A program made the translations under genes and the position numbers. The notes below the pieces were generated by a model. The model made no database searches and was not told the origin of the DNA. It saw nothing but the letters and a program-made list of their open reading frames with translations. Positions 15,252 through 28,203 of a stretch of DNA of 64,000 nucleotides are shown here, in pieces. Source of the DNA: Ficedula albicollis (lineage: Eukaryota > Chordata > Aves > Passeriformes > Muscicapidae); NCBI RefSeq assembly GCF_000247815.1, contig NC_021673.1, positions 34,344,289 through 34,408,288 on the forward strand, written 5' to 3'. Every line of letters starts with the position of its first letter. Positions within the stretch are counted from its first letter, which is position 1.

Positions 15252-15839
15252 CTTTCCCCTGGAAGAGCTGCCCAGGGGTACAAAATCCTGACATAGGTAT
15301 CTCCTATAGGGCAGTCCTTAGGCACAGCCAGTTGGTCTCCACCCTGCCTGTGGTGAGGCTGTACATCCACCTGGTGTCCAAACGGGGAACTGAGGCTCTG
15401 CTTTCACTCCCCACACCTCGGGTAGTGTCTCCCTTTCCTCCTGAAGGCAGCTCTTATGTTTACCAGTCAGGAAAGGTACTTCACCAAAGGTCTTGCTCCT
15501 CTTCCCATGGGGATCAGCTGCCCTCTAATTCTAGGAAGTCCTTTCCAAAGGTCAGATGTTCTTATTGCAGAAATACCATATAGCAAGACAGGTCCCCTCC
15601 ACAGTGGTGTCTCTAAACAGGGCCTTGCTGATGTAAACGTGGCAAGGCAGAGTTTGGGCCCTGCACACACCCGCTCTGCTCAGCCCTCCTGCTCTTAAAT
15701 GAAAGCAAGGCTCTGCCTCTGGTCAGAGGTGACACCAGCTCTTCCTCACCCAGGGTTTGCTTCTGGCAATTCTGCCTTACTGACTTCGTGTTCTTGCCTT
15801 TGCCTTCCACTTTTGATTGCTCATTACCCTTCGCAGCCT
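15252..15839. other. Anonymous noncoding DNA upstream of CR1
   Basis: No gene is recognised. Open frames in this stretch, including a + frame continuing out of the poly-G, are chance extensions. Confidence 0.65.
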
Positions 15840-16092
15840 GATGGCTGAAAGAGAGTCGATTTTGTTTAAATATTGGGAAGAAACTCTTCACTCTGAGGGT
15901 GGTGAGGCACTGGCACAGGTTGCCTAGAGAAGCTCTGGGTGCCCCATCCTTGGAATGTTCAGGACAGCTTGGGTGGGGCTTTGAGTATCCTGGTCTAGTG
16001 GAAGGTGTCCTTTCCCAAGACAAGAAGATTGGAATGAGGTAGTCTTTAATGTCCCTCCAACTCAAACTATTCTATGATTCTATGATGATTCT
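15840..16092 (+). mobile_element. CR1 LINE retrotransposon, 5'-truncated 3' end
   Basis: About 250 bp match the familiar 3' untranslated end of avian Chicken Repeat 1 elements. They include the GTGGTGAGGCACTGGCACAG segment, a gaggttgcc-type block, a segment reading as TGGTCTAGTGGAAGGTGTCC, and a terminal ATTCTATGATTCTATGATG tail. CR1 ends in short tandem octamers rather than poly-A, and most genomic copies are severely 5'-truncated by incomplete reverse transcription, as here. No reverse-transcriptase reading frame is present. The match is from memory of the family consensus. Several substitutions show it is not very young. No clear target-site duplication was identified. The 150-codon minus-strand frame across it is antisense and meaningless. 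Confidence 0.93.
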
Positions 16093-16423
16093 GTGTCTGG
16101 GCCACATCCATGACCTATCAAGGCTGTTTTAGCTTTAACTACAGGGATTTCACTGTTTCCCCCTATTGCAAATGTATTTACTTCTCCCATTCCCCACAAT
16201 TAAAGTGATGGCAATGCTGTTTCATTCCCACCATATAGATCCATGCTCTGCTGCTACAGCCACAGCTCTTTTAAACTCCAGCTCAAGTTAAAGCCGAAGT
16301 GCTGCTGCTGCCACTTTGAGAAACTAGGACCCACAAAGATTTAGAAAATGGATAAAAGTATAAACCACTGGGGCTGGCAGCTGTGCTTAGTGGAGGGCAG
16401 AATCTGTCCTGGCAGCCTGGAGA
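16093..16423. other. Anonymous noncoding DNA
   Basis: This is a short spacer between the CR1 tail and the minisatellite. I see nothing recognisable in it. Confidence 0.6.
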
Positions 16424-17402
16424 GGTGGTACAGGGACCTTGGAGGCACAAGGATCCTGGGGCACAGTGATCCTGGGGCACAGTGACCCTGGTGGCACAGG
16501 GACACGGTGGCACACGGACCCTGGTGGCACAGGGACTCTGGTGGCACAGGGTCCCTCATGGCACAGGGACACGGTGGAACAGTGAGCCTGGTGGCACAGG
16601 GACACGGTGGCACACGGACCCTGGTGGCACAGGGACTCTGGTGGCACAGGGTCCCTCATGGCACAGGGACACGGTGGAACAGTGAGCCTGGTGGCACAGG
16701 GACACGGTGGCACAAGGACTCTGGTACCAGCGCTATCGCGAGGCACAGGGATCCTGGTGGCACACGGACCCTGGTGGCACAGGGACTCTGGTGGCACAGG
16801 GTCCCTCATGGCACAGGGACACGGTGGAACAGTGAGCCTGGTGGCACAGGGACACGGTGGCACAAGGACTCTGGTACCAGCGCTATCGCGAGGCACAGGG
16901 ATCCTGGTGGCACACGGACCCTGGTGGCACAGGGACTCTGGTGGCACAGGGTCCCTCATGGCACAGGGACACGGTGGAACAGTGAGCCTGGTGGCACAGG
17001 GACACGGTGGCACAAGGACTCTGGTACCAGCGCTATCGCGAGGCACAGGGATCCTGGTGGCACACGGACCCTGGTGGCACAGGGACTCTGGTGGCACAGG
17101 GTCCCTCATGGCACAGGGACACGGTGGAACAGTGAGCCTGGTGGCACAGGGACACGGTGGCACAAGGACTCTGGTACCAGCGCTATCGCGAGGCACAGGG
17201 ATCCTGGTGGCACACGGACCCTGGTGGCACAGGGACTCTGGTGGCACAGGGACACGGTGGCACAGGGACACGGTGGTATAGGGTCCCTGGTGGCACAGGG
17301 ACCCTGGTGGCACAGGGACACGGTGGCACAGGGACACGGTGGTATAGGGTCCCTGGTGGCACAGGGACCCTGGTGGCACAGGGACACGGTGGCACAGGGA
17401 CA
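16424..17402 (+). repeat. G-rich minisatellite with higher-order structure
   Basis: The array is built from units of roughly 16-20 bp around GGTGGCACAGGGACACGG. At least three higher-order periods are visible. A 100-bp period covers 16511-16710. A 150-bp period has three apparently identical copies (16751-16900, 16901-17050, 17051-17200) and a 140-bp match before them. A 66-bp period covers about 17215-17402. The 150-bp unit adds about 50 bp containing the CpG-rich motif CCAGCGCTATCGCGAGG, absent from the 100-bp unit. The G-rich + strand has many GG/GGG runs and could fold into quadruplexes. All frames stay open because the unit lacks stop codons; this is not evidence of coding. Confidence 0.93.
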
Positions 17403-18673
<1,271 letters not shown>

Positions 18674-21600
18674 AGGGATGTCTGGTGACAAGCCAAAAAG
18701 CTACGTTTCCCCCCAAGCCCCTTTCTGTGACTCTTCCAGTCCACCGACCGGGCAAATCCTGACTTTACACCACAAAGACTTTATGGGGTCTGGCTCCAGC
18801 CCAGCCTCTTCATTAATTTCATTCAGTTAAAGGATCTGTTTAAAAAAGCAGACATTATCTGTAGCCTAAGTTCTGTTAGGAAACAGCTTACCTGAAATGC
18901 TGACAAGCAATGACAACCCCTATTACATATGTATTACAATACTGGTAATAAAACTGACCAGTAAATCAGAGCAGGCAAGACCACTGAAGTACAGAGTAAC
19001 TGATTAGGAGGTAAGCTGGAAAAAAACCCAACCCAAGCCTGGGCTCAAGCCTTGGCCAATTTGTATTTCAAATATTTTATAATTTTTGCAAATATAAGCA
19101 CAATAATAACATCACCATGGGTAGGAAGCTCCATTTGGCTCTCTTCCCCACCAGAAATCTTCTTGCTTGGGCTGGAATTAATAAATACATCATAAACCCT
19201 GTCTTCCTCTTTCCTCCTTTGCCCCCAGATCCCTTTTACTTTTTGAGATAGAGCCGATCAAGCAGTTCTCAAAATGTGTTGCAAAGGTGTACAGGGGAAT
19301 TATTGCCTCCCTTACCTGCAGACAAAGCCACAGGTCTGGCATCAACATTTTTTGGAGGTCTGGGGAAAAGCAGGACTTGGAGGAGATTAAAATTTTCAGG
19401 CCCTTGGGGCTCAGAGCTCACTGACAAGTGGGGGGAGGAAGCAACATGATGAGAGGGGGAGGATGGAGGTGAGTGATAGGGCAGGATCCAGAATTTATGG
19501 GTTTATTTATTTATTTTTAGGAGCTGGCTGCCCCCCATTCATTTCTGGCACTCACCTTCCTGAAGCTACCATGGGGAAGCAACATCTCTGTTTTGCTGAC
19601 GGGGAAATAGGGCTCAGTGAGTGACTAACCAGGATAACAAATATCTGGACTGAAAATAGAACTCTGGCCATAGAAGCAAGGTAGATAAGAAACAGGGAAA
19701 GGCAGGGGGAGGCAAACCCAAACAGCTGTGTTTTTTAAAGCTGGGAAAGCACTGAGAGCCTTGAGGCCTTCTTCAAACACTGTGGAACTCTGTCACTCGC
19801 CAAAAATACTATTTGAAAATCCTGACACTCCTATTTTGTTGCAAAGAGACTTGTGGACAGGACTTGGCCTCTAAACCACAGCAGAAACCATGCAAGAAAA
19901 GCAAAAGCAACCTGAAGTTTGCCTGGCAAGAAAAGTATTGATCTAAATCTCAGCCACATGGCACATGGGACATCGTGTGTACAGTGGTGTCATCATAATT
20001 TCACGAGTGTTTGAGCCCGTTCAGGATAACTGCAGATGACCTCACCCTAAAAATGCGAGGCTGACTGCACTGGGGCAGGCTGAGCAAGAGGAAGAGACGC
20101 AGGGTAATGGGCAGCAATGCTGGGTGCAGCCCTTTCCTCCTTTACACTGAGCCCCAAGCTCACTATAAGGGGCTTCTGCGCATGTGGCTGAAGGCACAAA
20201 AGCCCCTCCCCAGACCACTGCTGCAGAAGCAACCAGCACTTCTGCAGATGTCCCATGCTGCTCAAGTACTTTGTTCAAAGGTTGTTGCTGCCTGCACACA
20301 CGTGGGTGCAGCACTGGCAGCACACGGGATGCTCCTTCATTTAGCCTCCGTTCGCCTTGGGAGGATGGATTTGGTTTAGGCATAAAGCTGGATAAAGGGA
20401 TGAGAAAGGCACATTCCTCCATGTGTGCCAGCAGGGTGGAGAGCCCTGCTGCAACCAGCAGCACGGCATAAGATGAGAGGCTGTTCATGGTAGCGGCTGA
20501 GTCCGTTTCCCATTTTCTCAGCACACCAGTTTGTTTTTTTTCTGGGCTTTGGGGCCTTTTTAGATGGTTTGCATGCTGTTAACGTGTCTCTCAGCAGAGC
20601 TGCTTGCTGTGGCTCAAGACAGTTTGTCAGAGAGACATTTCCAGCCACAGCAGAGCTAGACAACTGTTGCTTGTCAGGAGAAGAGGTTAAGTGTGAGCCA
20701 CTCCAGAGGGAGGCAGGGAGCCAGGACAGCCACCAGAAATTACATGTTACTGGGGACACTGAAAGGCAATGAAGAGTCTCTTTTTTACAACCCACAGCTT
20801 ATTTTTCAAAGGTTTGGGCTGCTCCAGCTGCTGCAGCTGGGAGTGTCCTTGCCCTTGATCAGACTTGTGGCATGTGATTCTCCAAGAGATTTGGTGATGC
20901 CTCACAGACCCTTGTTCAACTTGCCCCTGCCTCCAGCTCACTGATTTGGAAAGGCTTTTTTTTTTTGGAAAGGCTATTTTTTTTAGCAAGGTTACTCAAT
21001 TTACTTTTTTTTTGTAGAAAATAGAAAGCATCTGCCCATTCAGTGCAGATTGGATCTTCTGGTAAGTCAGAGACCCTGCAAGCTGCTCATACAAATATTT
21101 GCAGTGACACTAAGAGGAAAGGGGCCACATCTGGCCCACTCCACACCCTCTTGTTTAAACAGCAGCACACAATTCATACCCTTCAGTTATAAAATAGTAA
21201 TATCCTTTAAATTTGCATGGAGTGAACCCAGAAAACTATAATTAGGAAGAGAGTTTCTGGAAATGCAACCAGGAAGTATTAATACAGGGCAAAAAGTGGT
21301 TCAAAGCCTATAGCCCCATGGAGATGTGTTGTCTAAAACGCTGTATTAGCTACTTTTTCTCTCTTAATCCAATAGGACTGCATCTCTGGAGCAATCCTTT
21401 GTGAACATTTAGCCTCCTTGACCATAAATCTCAGCCGTTTGACACCCAAGTTATTAAATTATGTTTGTGTTGTTATATCATAACATGATGCTTAGCCATA
21501 TATCATGCCCCCAAGGACAGCATAGAGCTGGCAAATGGTAAAACAAAGCTCCTCCTTCCAGACCTCTTAAAAGATGAGAGAATCTCTGTAGCTTGTTGCC

Positions 21601-22529
21601 AGCACTGGCCTGCATTTGGAATTGTGTATGATTTCACTTAATAGTAGACCATGTTACATTTGCTTATTGTCATTACAAAAAAGCTACTTTTACAAGACAA
21701 AAACAAATGAGCAGTGCTAGCAAGCAGTAATTTCTTATTACAATTCTTAAATGGTATTTCAGAGGGGTCATAAATGTTGTGTCATCAGTAATAAAATATT
21801 GGGGACTAAACAGGAGGGGGGAAAAAAGTATCATGGCATTTATTTATTTAAGGTTTAAACTCCACTGCATAATGCTGAGAGGGTCTTGAGGGGCATTCTG
21901 TCCTGCAGTGCAGATGGAGGGGTGTCTCCTTCAGGCACCATATGGATGCTGTCTATCCATGGACTCTGTGCTAAGTCCAGCTGTGGTTCCCTAGCAGTTT
22001 CTGCCTGCTGACTGTAGCACTCGACAGGGGGAAATCAGGCAGCTCACCCCAAGTAAGGCAGTGATCTTTATGGGGAATCGTGAAGTCACTGATCTTTCTC
22101 TTGACATCAGAGATGAACAAAACCATCACATCTTGCCTCTAATCATATTGTGACTTCTTCTTGCCGTTGGTCCCCGTTGCTCTCACACCTTGCCTGAAGA
22201 TATTTGGAACCTCCAGGGGCTAAAAGTCTTCATGGTTAGCCCTGACACTTCCAGACGCACTTTTGGCTGTGGTGCCAGCATGTGTGTGGCCACAGATGTT
22301 TTACAATTGCTGCAGGCGCCTCCAGAGGAGGAAAGGTTCCTGCCAGGTGTACTTCTGCCCCTGTGAAAGAAGGAATATGGACAATTCCTGACATCCAACA
22401 GGGGAGTTCCACACCCAACAGTTCTTACATCACTTTCTCATTGCTCCAGCATCTGCATGGGAAATTCTTGCAAAGAAATTTTTTCTAACAACCTCAAAAT
22501 CTGAACTAACACTGTAACAGTGCCTTCCT
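18674..22529. other. Anonymous noncoding DNA
   Basis: I recognise no gene. The 160-codon minus frame at 20042-20524 begins with a Leu/Ala-rich stretch but has no recognisable domain and overlaps open frames on the other strand. A small 19-bp imperfect duplication (GGAAAGGCT plus a T-run) lies at 20946-20985. Confidence 0.6.
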
Positions 22530-22663
22530 CATTACTATAATGTCTTTCTAGTTGTCAGTTATTTGGGCTTATTATGTGAAAATTAGAAATACATTACATT
22601 ACTATAATGTCTTTCTAGTTATCAGTTATTGGGGCTTATTATGTGAAAATTAGAAATACATTA
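22530..22663 (+). repeat. Tandem duplication, 2 x 67 bp
   Basis: The segment beginning CATTACTATAATGTC is repeated with a 67-bp offset and about two substitutions. It abuts a second independent duplication at 22662-22753. Confidence 0.95.
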
Positions 22664-22753
22664 TTACCAGCAAATCCATTCTTTACACTGTACAGACTTT
22701 TACAACCTATTACCAGCAGATCCATTCTTTACACTGTACAGACTTTTACAACC
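22662..22753 (+). repeat. Tandem duplication, 2 x 46 bp
   Basis: The segment beginning TATTACCAGC is repeated with a 46-bp offset and one visible substitution (caaatcc versus cagatcc). It begins where the 67-bp duplication ends. Confidence 0.95.
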
Positions 22754-23489
22754 TGACATAATCTCTTGAAATCTGAATTGTTTGCCATGAAACAGACCTT
22801 TTTTTCTTCATTAAGATGTCAGAGAATTTCAATTTCAGCTAATTCTTGCAATCCTAATGAGCTTCCTTCTCTAAGGAACTGTCAATGCTCTTCATGCTGT
22901 AATAGTTCCAGGAACAATTGGAAACCACTTGAATAATAACATAAGGGTTTTTAGATCAATATCACTTTTGCAATGTGAAACTTTTGCCAGATCTGACTAT
23001 CTAAACCATACTCTTTTTTTTCCTTTGCCTTTTTCTTTTTTTGTGAGAGTGTTGCTGAAAAGATCCTGGGCCCTGAGAAATCTTGATACAATTATGCCAG
23101 CTGAGAGGTGACAATCAAGAAATTGATGGATAGAGTCCATTCTAGGATACTGGAAAATTCTAGTGTTGCAGCATTATACAGGTGATTTTTAAACAGGAGG
23201 CTGCTTCTTTTATGCATTTGACAGGTTTTACTTTTTATTCTGTAAGGATTGCACACTCTATGAATCTGACTGGAGGCAAGCATGTCTTATGAGCCCATTA
23301 GAGACATCTCTTCTGTCTGTGCTAATCAGTCAATATATTAAGAGTTATTTTGTTTGTGTAGATTGAAGCTAGCATTGACAAAATGGGCTTTTTTTGCTGA
23401 TAAGTTGGGCTGATTGAACTGCACTACCTTCCAGAAGAATAAATATCAACTCAGGTGGCAAGGGCATGCTTTATCCAAAAGTTGCAACC
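22754..23489. other. Anonymous noncoding DNA
   Basis: AT-rich sequence with T-runs near 23010-23040. I see no gene or transposon. Confidence 0.65.
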
Positions 23490-23711
23490 ATGACTGAGAA
23501 AAGCTCCTGTACTTCAGGAGGCTTCCAGTTTGGCACAAGGAAGGTGGATACACAACTGCTGTCATGGAACTTACATTACCTGTCTCCTGACAACTATTTC
23601 ATGACTGAGAAAAGCTCCTGTACTTCAGGAGGATTCCAATTTGGCACAAGGAAGGTGGATACACAACTGCTGTCATGGAACTTACATTACCTGTCTCCTG
23701 ACAACTATTTC
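23490..23711 (+). repeat. Tandem duplication, 2 x 111 bp
   Basis: The 111-bp unit (23490-23600) is repeated at 23601-23711 with two substitutions (GGCTTCCAG versus GGATTCCAA). The unit length is divisible by three and has no stop in one frame, so an open frame of 82 codons carries a duplicated 37-residue segment. I find no other sign of coding. Confidence 0.95.
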
Positions 23712-26700
23712 TGAATTGATTTCTTGTTCACATCACCTCTTAGGCTTTTTTCTTTCCTGTGTAGAAATGCCAGCCTCCTGCTCATTTCAGGATTTCCAGG
23801 GCTCTGGAGTTAGTTCCTTGGGTGAAACTGCAACGCGCCTCCTGGCATTTCAACCATATGCTGTACTTTTCCAGTGTAATCTGCTCAAGGTCTACATGCC
23901 TTTGAAAGCTGTAGGATTTCCTTTGATCTGCTGTGAAACCAGAGGATACCCTGAGTGGTTTTCAGACATCTCTATTCTTATGTGAAGGAAAAGCATGGGT
24001 ACCTCCCATAGGCATCCTTCTGAATGGAAGAAAAGAAGTTCTCAGGGAAATGTGTGTAGTCTGCCCCAAATCTGTTTCAGATTTATCAGCCTTGCCCTGG
24101 GGAAGATCCTGCCCTTCTTCTACATGTCTTTTGAGGGTTTTTTGGTAATGTCTTTGGGCAAGCTACTGTATTTTTATCTGTTTCAGTAAGTCCCTCAAGA
24201 GTAGACTTATGAGCACTATAAAGTAGCTGCTGCTGGGTATCATTACTTGACTCACCATTCAGATTGAGGAGCTCCCACTGTTCCTGCAGTCTGGGCTCTG
24301 CAGCTGCCTTGGCCATGTTATCCCTGGCAGGGCTGTTGTTTTAATGCTGCTTCTTTCTGTGCTATATTAACACCATTCTTTTGTTGCTCTCCCTATTCAG
24401 CCCGTCTGCTTTTAAGGCTGATGTAAGGTTGCTGTTTCCTAACACCACTTTTAAACAGGACTGTAAAAAAACTGAAATTCCCAGTTTAGCCCCTGATCAA
24501 AACTTTGAGGCCCCTCCTCCCATCTAATCCCTCTTTAAGTCAAAAAGCACTAGACCAAAGTTGCAAGCATGCTCTGGACTGTGTAGGGTTTGCTGCTCAG
24601 GGTTCATCCCAGTACAATGGGTGCCAGAAGGGCTCATCTCTACCTCTGTATGAAGGAGCCTTAGATCTGCTGGGCTTGTCTCTCTACCAAGACTCACAAA
24701 CAGTGAAGGACAGTGGGTCCTGTTCTGCTTCCAGTACAACAGGTTCCTCTGCTGCGAGGCTGAGGGGGTGGAGAGGTCTGTCCAGTTTACTGCACCATCT
24801 GCTCTGTTCAGCCAAATCCCTTCATCTTAACCAGTTTCAAAGGGAATGAGGTCAAAACTCCAGAGGTGACCTTAACTCTTCATAAAATGTTTGCTGTCTC
24901 AGATGTTATGAGGAAAAGATTGTTTCAGAGGAGCAGGGATCACTTGCCAGGATTCCTCCTGATGACAAAATGCACTTCCTTCTTCTTTTGCAAATACCAG
25001 AAAGCTCATCACTCCTCTGCCCCTGGCAGCAGCAGGAACCCATCCTTATAATCTCCCCCAGCTTCTTCAGCACTGCAGCTTTCATAGGACCCCATGTCTC
25101 ATGCTCATCTTCTTATCTTTATCTCAAGCCTTGAATGCCCAGGATGCACCTGTGTACACTCAGAGAGCTTTATTTCCCTGGGCATTTTTCACTGCCATAC
25201 ATCCTATAATGATCTGGGACCCCCTTTATCTATCCCATCTAGACCCTGCTGGGGTGACAGCCTTTTGAGACCTATTCCAGGCTCTACCTCAGCTAGTCCT
25301 TCCCTGCCCAGCCTTCTCCAGAAGTATACTGAAAATGCCATTAACTGGCTCCCAAGCACTTCCTAGCAAAGGGCTTTCTCTAGACAGGATTCTTCCTTTT
25401 CTGTAGGTCAGATGAGCACTCTTGATAAAGTTTACTATGTAATTTACGGGTACAGACATACTGCTTTTTTACACACAATACCCACAGAACATCCTTTTCT
25501 TTAATGCTTGCCCAGAGCTCTTGAGGACCTTTCTCTTTCTTGTGTCTGGTCATGAGGAGAAAGCACAGACACATTTGGAACATGGGGACAATAGCCTTTC
25601 AGAACAGGGTGCATTGCTAGACACACCTTTCTTTCAGGTATTCTTGGATCCTGCTTTCCAGCAGGGGCTTCTCCCAGGTTTGGATTTTCCCCAGATGGGA
25701 GCCAGGAAGGAGTGGTGCTTCCATCTTCTGCATGACCCATGACAAGCAGGACTCAGCCTGAGACAGAAGGAGGCAGAAGCCCAATGTGGGCTTTGAAGGG
25801 GAAGGATGATTTGATCATACAGACCTCTGACCTCCCCTCAGAAAGGGAAGATGTGAAATACTTTTATGTTTGTAATTTTTTTGGAGGAAGGACGATGCCT
25901 AAGAGCCAGGCAGCACAAGTGTAGCGCTCCCTTTGTGTGGCAACAAGAGAACAAGGTGTGCTATTTTAGCACCACACCCTGGCTTGAAACACAGCCAAGG
26001 ACAACAAAGGATATCAGCAGAAAACCTGGGGATGCAAAAGGCTGCTTTTTATCAGCCTCTTCTATCCTACAAAACAGAGGTTGGTCCAAACCTGGATGTT
26101 GTTCTGCCCAGACTCTCTGTCTGTAAAACATCAGATTCCTGAAAGTTTGTCAACTTTTCATCATGGTTTAATGCAAGACATTACCTTTTCTTATGATTCT
26201 TGCTTCAATCTGAAACAGAAGATACATTACTTTTTTAATTAATCTATTCTTAATGCTCTTTAATCACTCTTTCATGGTGATAAGAGGGCTTTAAAAACTC
26301 CACAAAGAAATTATCGTCTTTGATGAAGCCCTAGATATGCAAGCAGGGTTCTCTTCAGCAGTTGTTAGTCCTTGGTGGCCTTTCTTGAGCTTGCTTAGGG
26401 CTCCTCACAGAGAATATGATTACCATGAAAGGAGAATTGAGGGTGACAGGCATTTCTGTTTAGACTAATGTATGGGTTCAGATACTTGGAGACAGATCTG
26501 CTGCCACCAGAGAGGGGATGTTTGGTTTGGAAAGAGTGTTGTCTTACAGAAGGGTACAAAGCTTTTTGCAAGTGTACAGACATAGTGGAGTCTAGCAAAA
26601 AGGTCAAAAATTGCTATATGCAATGCTTTGGCTGCTTTTTGGCCAAAAGCTGCTGCTGAGCAAGACTTTTTCAGCTCATATGATTTTTACTTTCTACTGG

Positions 26701-28203
26701 GGCATCTCAGCTCCCACAGGAGTGGAGGAGTACAAAAGTGATTTGATTTGCATCAAGCCCTACAATCCTAAGTCAAATGAGAATCCAGAGTGCTGCTGCC
26801 ATCAAGATCCTCTGATATTCAGTGACAAAAAAAGCCAAAGAACAGAGCACCATTCCCACAGGGAGACCAGGCTTTTGCTGGTGGCACTTCCCATCTTTCC
26901 CAGTGGAGCTCTCATGAATGCCATAGAGCATCAACATTGACACAAAGCCCATTGACTCCATCCCCTCTGGCTCAGAGCCTTCTGCCAAGTCCCCTGCAGT
27001 TGCTGTGATTGTGCAGGATGCAGAGGAGTGAGATCACTGTGTTGAATTTTGAGGGATGGCCAGCAGATGGGAACAATCAGATAAAGTCAGTAACTATCAC
27101 CAAGGAGGAAAAAAAATCTAATTAAATTCTCCTGAGAAACATGAAAGCTAAGAAAGCACCTTTCTTTCTGGTGCTGTCCAGCCACGGCTTCAAAGCTTCA
27201 CCCAAAGGAATGAAGCCACTGCAGGGCTCACCTGCCTGAGTGAACAATCACAGGGCAGTGTGAGGGCAGGCTGGGAGAGGGACACACCCTCTGCCATAGT
27301 AAATACAGGGGTGCCTGCAGGAGATTGCAAACAGCTACCTTGGATCCCTCCTGGATAGCCTCGAAGGTCAGTGAGACACACAAAGCCTGCAGGACAGGGC
27401 TGCTGGTTGTGGGCAGGCTGGAAAAGGAGAAGCAGGGAGAGGTGAAGGAGGGCAAAGTTTTGTCACGGTGGTGTGAGGACAAGGGTAAGACCAGCACTGA
27501 GAAAGGGGCCCTCAGCCCTGCCTCCCTTGTGGGAAAGCATGGTGAGAGCAGGGGGATGGATGAGATGAGGTTTTTCCATGGATCCTCAGAAATCCACATC
27601 CATGTAAATAGACTCTGCCATAAATGAAGAAGTTGGTGCCAGTGCTGTTAGCTCTTTGAGACAGGGACCATACAGTCTCCATCACTGCAACAGCCTGAAC
27701 AAAATGGATCTTTTCTACACAGTTGCACTATTAAATGGTCTGGTTATTGTTAGTCAGATATCAACAAACACTAATAGCAAAAATTCCAATGCATTTCAAG
27801 GTGAAATAAACCAGTGGAGCCGGTGGTTCCTATTTCTTACTATGAAGTTATGTTCATTTCTAGACACTATTTCTTTTTCTCTTCTCAAATGTAGCTTAAG
27901 TCAAAAGAAGATGACATTGATTAGTCCCCAAGGGTGTTTATTTTGTCTGTGCCTGATGCCTGCAGGAGTCTCCCATGGTGCTATAATGGTGTATAGAGGA
28001 CTATTTAGGTGAGTTAGTGCTTTTCCAGGCTGCAGCTCCAGTCCCAGATTTCTTGCTGAGTGTTCTGTCTCCATGGGGAGCTTCACACGGGCACAGCAAA
28101 CTCAGCATCACAAGGGGAAATCACCCTCTTTTTCACAGAGAGAGCAGATCAGAAGGTATTTAAAAACATGCCTTGTCTCAGGACAAACCTGGAAGGAATA
28201 ATT
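23712..28203. other. Anonymous noncoding DNA
   Basis: I recognise no gene over 4.5 kb. Open frames reach about 123 codons (27228-27599, -) and resemble nothing I know. No clear repeat family is visible. Confidence 0.6.

Noticed and set aside
15613..16065. 150-codon minus-strand open frame
   Set aside because: Much of it is antisense to the CR1 3' end and upstream chance sequence.
16511..17200. Regular 150-bp spaced array as a possible CRISPR
   Set aside because: Unit and spacer are both repeated, there are no unique spacers or cas genes, and the host is a vertebrate. It is a minisatellite.
20042..20524. 160-codon minus frame with a hydrophobic N-terminal stretch
   Set aside because: No family resemblance and three other overlapping open frames; the hydrophobic segment alone is not evidence.
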